This document shows, piece by piece, positions 35,551 to 38,265 of a DNA stretch of 38,265 nucleotides. The position numbers and the translations under genes were made by a program. Location of the stretch: positions 1-38,265 of the forward strand of contig CAAFRB010000010.1 of assembly GCA_900765095.1 (NCBI GenBank), in the 5' to 3' direction. The DNA comes from Clostridia bacterium (GTDB lineage Bacteria > Bacillota > Clostridia > TANB77 > UBA1234). Position 1 is the stretch's first letter, and every line of letters begins with the position of its first letter. The notes beneath the pieces are model-generated. The model made no database searches. It worked only from the letters and a program-made list of their open reading frames with translations, and had not been told where the DNA came from.

Positions 35551-35847
35551 ATGGCAGAAAAGAAATGTAAAATAAATCCTAAATCAACGTGGAAAGAATT
35601 GACTCCTGGCGGAACAATATATAATGCCGCTAATTCAGAAGAATTTGAAACAGGTGACTGGAGATCTAGAAAACCAGTTTTCCATGAAGATAAATGTAAA
35701 CAATGTGGACTTTGTGTTCCAACATGCCCAGATAGTGCAATTCCAGTAGTAGAGGGCGGAAAGAGAACTGATTTCAATTTCGATTATTGCAAGGGCTGTG
35801 GAGTTTGTGCTAAGGCTTGTCCTTTTGGTGCAATTTCAATGGAATAA
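35551..35847 (+). CDS. porD: pyruvate:ferredoxin oxidoreductase delta (ferredoxin-like) subunit
   Basis: This 98-residue subunit carries two 4Fe-4S motifs, C49-C52-C55-C59 (CKQCGLCVPTC) and C80-C83-C86-C90 (CKGCGVCAKAC). These clusters pass electrons from the beta-subunit active site to ferredoxin. It follows porC by 20 bases with AGGAGG, and porA comes after 72 bases. Length is standard. Confidence 0.93.
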   Translation: MAEKKCKINPKSTWKELTPGGTIYNAANSEEFETGDWRSRKPVFHEDKCKQCGLCVPTCPDSAIPVVEGGKRTDFNFDYCKGCGVCAKACPFGAISME

Positions 35848-35919
35848 TACATTGTAGTAAATATGAAAATTAAGAAAAGTATTTGAATATAAAATTTCAA
35901 ATTATTATAGGAGGTAAAA

Positions 35920-37104
35920 ATGAGTATAAGAGAACGTCTAAGTGGTAACGAAGCTGTTGCCAATGCAATGCGTCAAATAAATCCAGATGTTGTTGCAGCT
36001 TTCCCAATAACACCATCAACAGAAATACCACAATATTTTTCAACATTTGTAAATAATGGTGCTGTTGATACAGAGTTTGTACCAGTTGAAAGTGAGCATA
36101 GTGCTATGAGTGCTTGTATAGGTGCTTCTGCAGCTGGTGCTCGTGTTATGACTGCTACTTCTGCTAATGGATTATCTTTAATGTGGGAGATGTTATATAT
36201 AGCTGCAAGTTTGAGATTACCAATAGTAATGTCTTGCGTAAACAGAGCTGTTTCGGGACCTTTGAATATTCATAATGATCATTCAGATTCTATGGGTGCT
36301 AGAGATTCTGGTTGGGTTCAACTATATGCTGAAACAAACCAAGAAGCTTATGATAATGCTATAATGGCTTGCAGAATAGCAGAAAACCTAAAGGTTCAAT
36401 TACCTGTTATGAACTGCTTTGATGGATTTATAACATCACATTCTATTGAAAATATTCAATTAGAGGAAGATGATAAGGTAAAAGCTTTTGTTGGTGAATA
36501 TCATCCAGAACATTACCTATTAAATAAAGAAGAACCAATTGCTGTTGGACCACTTGATTTACAAGCTTATTTGTATGAGCACAAATTCCAACAGGCTGAA
36601 GCAATGAGACAAGCTAAAGATGTAATTCTTGAAGTTGCTGATGAATTCTACAAGATGACAGGAAGAAAGTATGGTCTATTTGAAGAATATAAAATGGAAG
36701 ATGCTGAAACTGCTATTGTTGTTTTAAACTCAACTGCTGGAACTGCTAAATTTGTTGTTGACGAATTAAGAGCTCAAGGTAGGAAAGTTGGACTTATTAA
36801 ACCTAGAGTATTTAGACCATTTCCAGTAACAGAAATTGCTAATGCTTTAAAACATGTTAAAGCTGTTGCTATCATGGATAAATGCGATAGCACAAATGGC
36901 GCTGGTGGACCATTATATACAGAAGTTACTTCTGCACTTTATACAGAAGGTATTACAGATGTTAAGTCTGTTGGTTATATATATGGTATCGGTGGTAGGG
37001 ATGTAAAATCTACTGATATTGAAAAGGTATATGAGGATTTAGCTGAGATTGTTAAAACAGGAAAAGTTGAAAATCCATATAGATATTTAGGACTAAAAGG
37101 TTAA
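35920..37104 (+). CDS. porA: pyruvate:ferredoxin oxidoreductase alpha subunit
   Basis: This 394-residue subunit has the pyrimidine-side domain (AAFPITPSTEIPQYF, VPVESEHSAMSACIGAS, TATSANGLSLMWEMLY) and a C-terminal domain with VLNSTAGTAKFVVDELR and GLIKPRVFRPFP. With the beta subunit it binds thiamine diphosphate and turns pyruvate and CoA into acetyl-CoA, CO2 and reduced ferredoxin. An AGGAGG precedes the start. The order and spacing show one operon. Confidence 0.94.
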   Translation: MSIRERLSGNEAVANAMRQINPDVVAAFPITPSTEIPQYFSTFVNNGAVDTEFVPVESEHSAMSACIGASAAGARVMTATSANGLSLMWEMLYIAASLRLPIVMSCVNRAVSGPLNIHNDHSDSMGARDSGWVQLYAETNQEAYDNAIMACRIAENLKVQLPVMNCFDGFITSHSIENIQLEEDDKVKAFVGEYHPEHYLLNKEEPIAVGPLDLQAYLYEHKFQQAEAMRQAKDVILEVADEFYKMTGRKYGLFEEYKMEDAETAIVVLNSTAGTAKFVVDELRAQGRKVGLIKPRVFRPFPVTEIANALKHVKAVAIMDKCDSTNGAGGPLYTEVTSALYTEGITDVKSVGYIYGIGGRDVKSTDIEKVYEDLAEIVKTGKVENPYRYLGLKG

Positions 37105-37124
37105 TAAGAAGGGAGTTAATGAAA

Positions 37125-38078
37125 ATGGCGTATAATTTGAAAGAAGCTATACAAAAACCAAATAGACTTGCATCAGGTCACAGAATGTGTGCAGGTTGTG
37201 GAGCTCCAGTTGTTGTGAATGCAGTACTTCGTGGACTTAAAAAAGAAGATCACGCAGTAATAGGTTCTGCTACAGGGTGTCTAGAGGTTTCAACTTTTAT
37301 TTACCCATACACAGCATGGAGAGATTCTTTTATTCACAGTGCATTTGAAAATGCAGGTGCTACAGTTGCTGGTGTTGAAGCAGCATACAAAGCTATGAAG
37401 AGAAAAGGCAAATTGCCAGAGGACGGACATACTAAATTTATAGCTTTTGGCGGAGATGGTGGTACTTATGATATAGGTCTACAATCTTTATCTGGTGCTA
37501 TGGAAAGAGGACATGATATGGTTTATGTATGTTATGATAACGGTGCATACATGAATACAGGTATCCAACGTTCATCTGCAACACCTAGATTTGCTGATAC
37601 AACAACTTCTCCAGCAGGAAAAGTTGTTCCAGGTAAGCAACAAAAAAGAAAAGATTTAACAGAGGTTATGGCTGGACATCACCTACCTTATATTGCTCAA
37701 ACAGCAGCTTATGGTAATTTTAGTGATATTACAACAAAGGCTGAAAAGGCAATATATACAGAAGGAGCTTGCTTTATGAATGTACTTGCTCCATGTCCAA
37801 GAGGTTGGGGATATGAAACGGAGAACTTAATGGAAATTAATAAACTTGCTGTAGAAACATGCTATTGGCCATTATATGAAATTATAGATGGAAGATATGT
37901 TGTAAACTACAAGCCAAAGAACAAACTTCCTGTTTCTGAATGGTTAAAACTTCAAAAGAGATTTAAACACTTATTCAAACCAGGAAATGAATGGATGATA
38001 GAAGAACTTCAAAAAGAAGTTGATGAAAGATGGGAAAGACTTTTAGAATTAGAAGCATTAACAAATAAAACTGAATAA
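37125..38078 (+). CDS. porB: pyruvate:ferredoxin oxidoreductase beta subunit
   Basis: The frame also has ATG 37119, but the GGGAG (37111-37115) fits ATG 37125 better (nine bases). The 318-residue subunit shows the proximal-cluster cysteines C22/C25 (MCAGCGAP), C52 (ATGCLEV) and C224 (CPRGWGYE). The thiamine-diphosphate motif is in FGGDGGTYDIGLQ to DNGAYMNTG. It supplies the catalytic thiamine diphosphate pocket. A terminator follows, closing the four-gene operon. Confidence 0.94.
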   Translation: MAYNLKEAIQKPNRLASGHRMCAGCGAPVVVNAVLRGLKKEDHAVIGSATGCLEVSTFIYPYTAWRDSFIHSAFENAGATVAGVEAAYKAMKRKGKLPEDGHTKFIAFGGDGGTYDIGLQSLSGAMERGHDMVYVCYDNGAYMNTGIQRSSATPRFADTTTSPAGKVVPGKQQKRKDLTEVMAGHHLPYIAQTAAYGNFSDITTKAEKAIYTEGACFMNVLAPCPRGWGYETENLMEINKLAVETCYWPLYEIIDGRYVVNYKPKNKLPVSEWLKLQKRFKHLFKPGNEWMIEELQKEVDERWERLLELEALTNKTE

Positions 38079-38096
38079 TTTATTTTAATATAGAAT

Positions 38097-38132
38097 CAAG
38101 ATGTTGGTGAGAAACTAACATCTTGTTTTTTT
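38097..38132 (+). terminator. rho-independent terminator of por operon
   Basis: CAAGATGTT (38097-38105) pairs with AACATCTTG (38117-38125), followed by seven T. Confidence 0.88.
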
Positions 38133-38177
38133 ATACAATAGAAAAGCAATAAATTGAAACATTTTATGTATTAATTT

Positions 38178-38230
38178 TCTTTCCTATTGTATAAAAAAAC
38201 TTTATTCTATGCGAGAGATTTTCTTCCTTT
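38178..38230. repeat. dispersed repeat, copy B
   Basis: TTCCTATTGTATAAAA with TTCTATGCGAGAGATTTTCTTCCTTTC matches the layout of copy A at 14480-14528 (CTATTG, ATAAAA, TATGCGA-AGAT, TTCCTT). It lies directly after the por terminator. The hairpin pairing is weaker than in copy A. Confidence 0.4.
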
Positions 38231-38265
38231 CAGTCGAAAACTCTCGAGGGTCGAAAGAATGAAAA

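Overview
The window looks like a chromosomal segment of a low-GC, strictly fermentative Firmicute of the Clostridia (probably an uncultured gut lineage). The reasons are the strongly A+T-rich sequence with AGGAGG ribosome-binding sites and sigma-A promoters, a MecA adaptor, a YabE-like 3D-domain gene next to ksgA, SLH, pilin-like and BspA-type surface proteins, and a four-subunit pyruvate:ferredoxin oxidoreductase. There is no 16S rRNA and no marker that fixes the species. All calls come from reading the sequence; no database search was run.

Layout. (1) 1-2074: a terminator, then a two-gene unit with its own promoter and an operator-like inverted repeat. It encodes an AAA15/COG1106 ATPase and an RloB/TOPRIM protein, an AbiL/RloAB-like defence pair. 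(2) 2193-3937: a membrane-anchored ComEC-type metallo-beta-lactamase protein behind a long structured leader with a possible leader peptide, then a small terminator-bounded unit holding a CA-repeat mini-ORF. (3) 4206-9777: two related pilin-like surface proteins, the first interrupted by an in-frame TGA, and a convergent SLH-domain wall protein. (4) 10056-14326: a housekeeping run of 3D-domain peptidoglycan enzyme, ksgA, a frameshifted receiver-GGDEF gene, an unknown membrane protein and tmk. (5) 14824-23800: a 2940-residue secreted BspA/DUF285-repeat protein with a palindromic promoter region. (6) 23800-28032: an accessory island with direct repeats, a GrpB-family protein, a Fic protein behind a four-copy operator array, a DNA-methyltransferase C-terminal remnant and an ApeA-like HEPN abortive-infection protein. 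(7) 28087-34832: tRNA-Pro, an unknown anchored protein, a TtcA-like tRNA thiolase overlapping a large phosphodiester-glycosidase-type exported protein, mecA and a frameshifted GerMN lipoprotein-like gene. (8) 34893-38132: the porCDAB operon with a strong promoter and terminator.

Together, two separate defence loci (RloAB-like, and Fic/HEPN with a methyltransferase scar) sit among surface-protein genes and ordinary core genes. The most notable points are the evenly spaced alternating-orientation operator array (ATGTGAAACA) over the fic promoter, a Fic protein whose catalytic His is replaced by Gln, the mosaic pilin-like gene pair, the duplicated CUB-like insertions in the giant surface protein, and a series of single-nucleotide frame breaks at homopolymers that may be real decay or assembly error.
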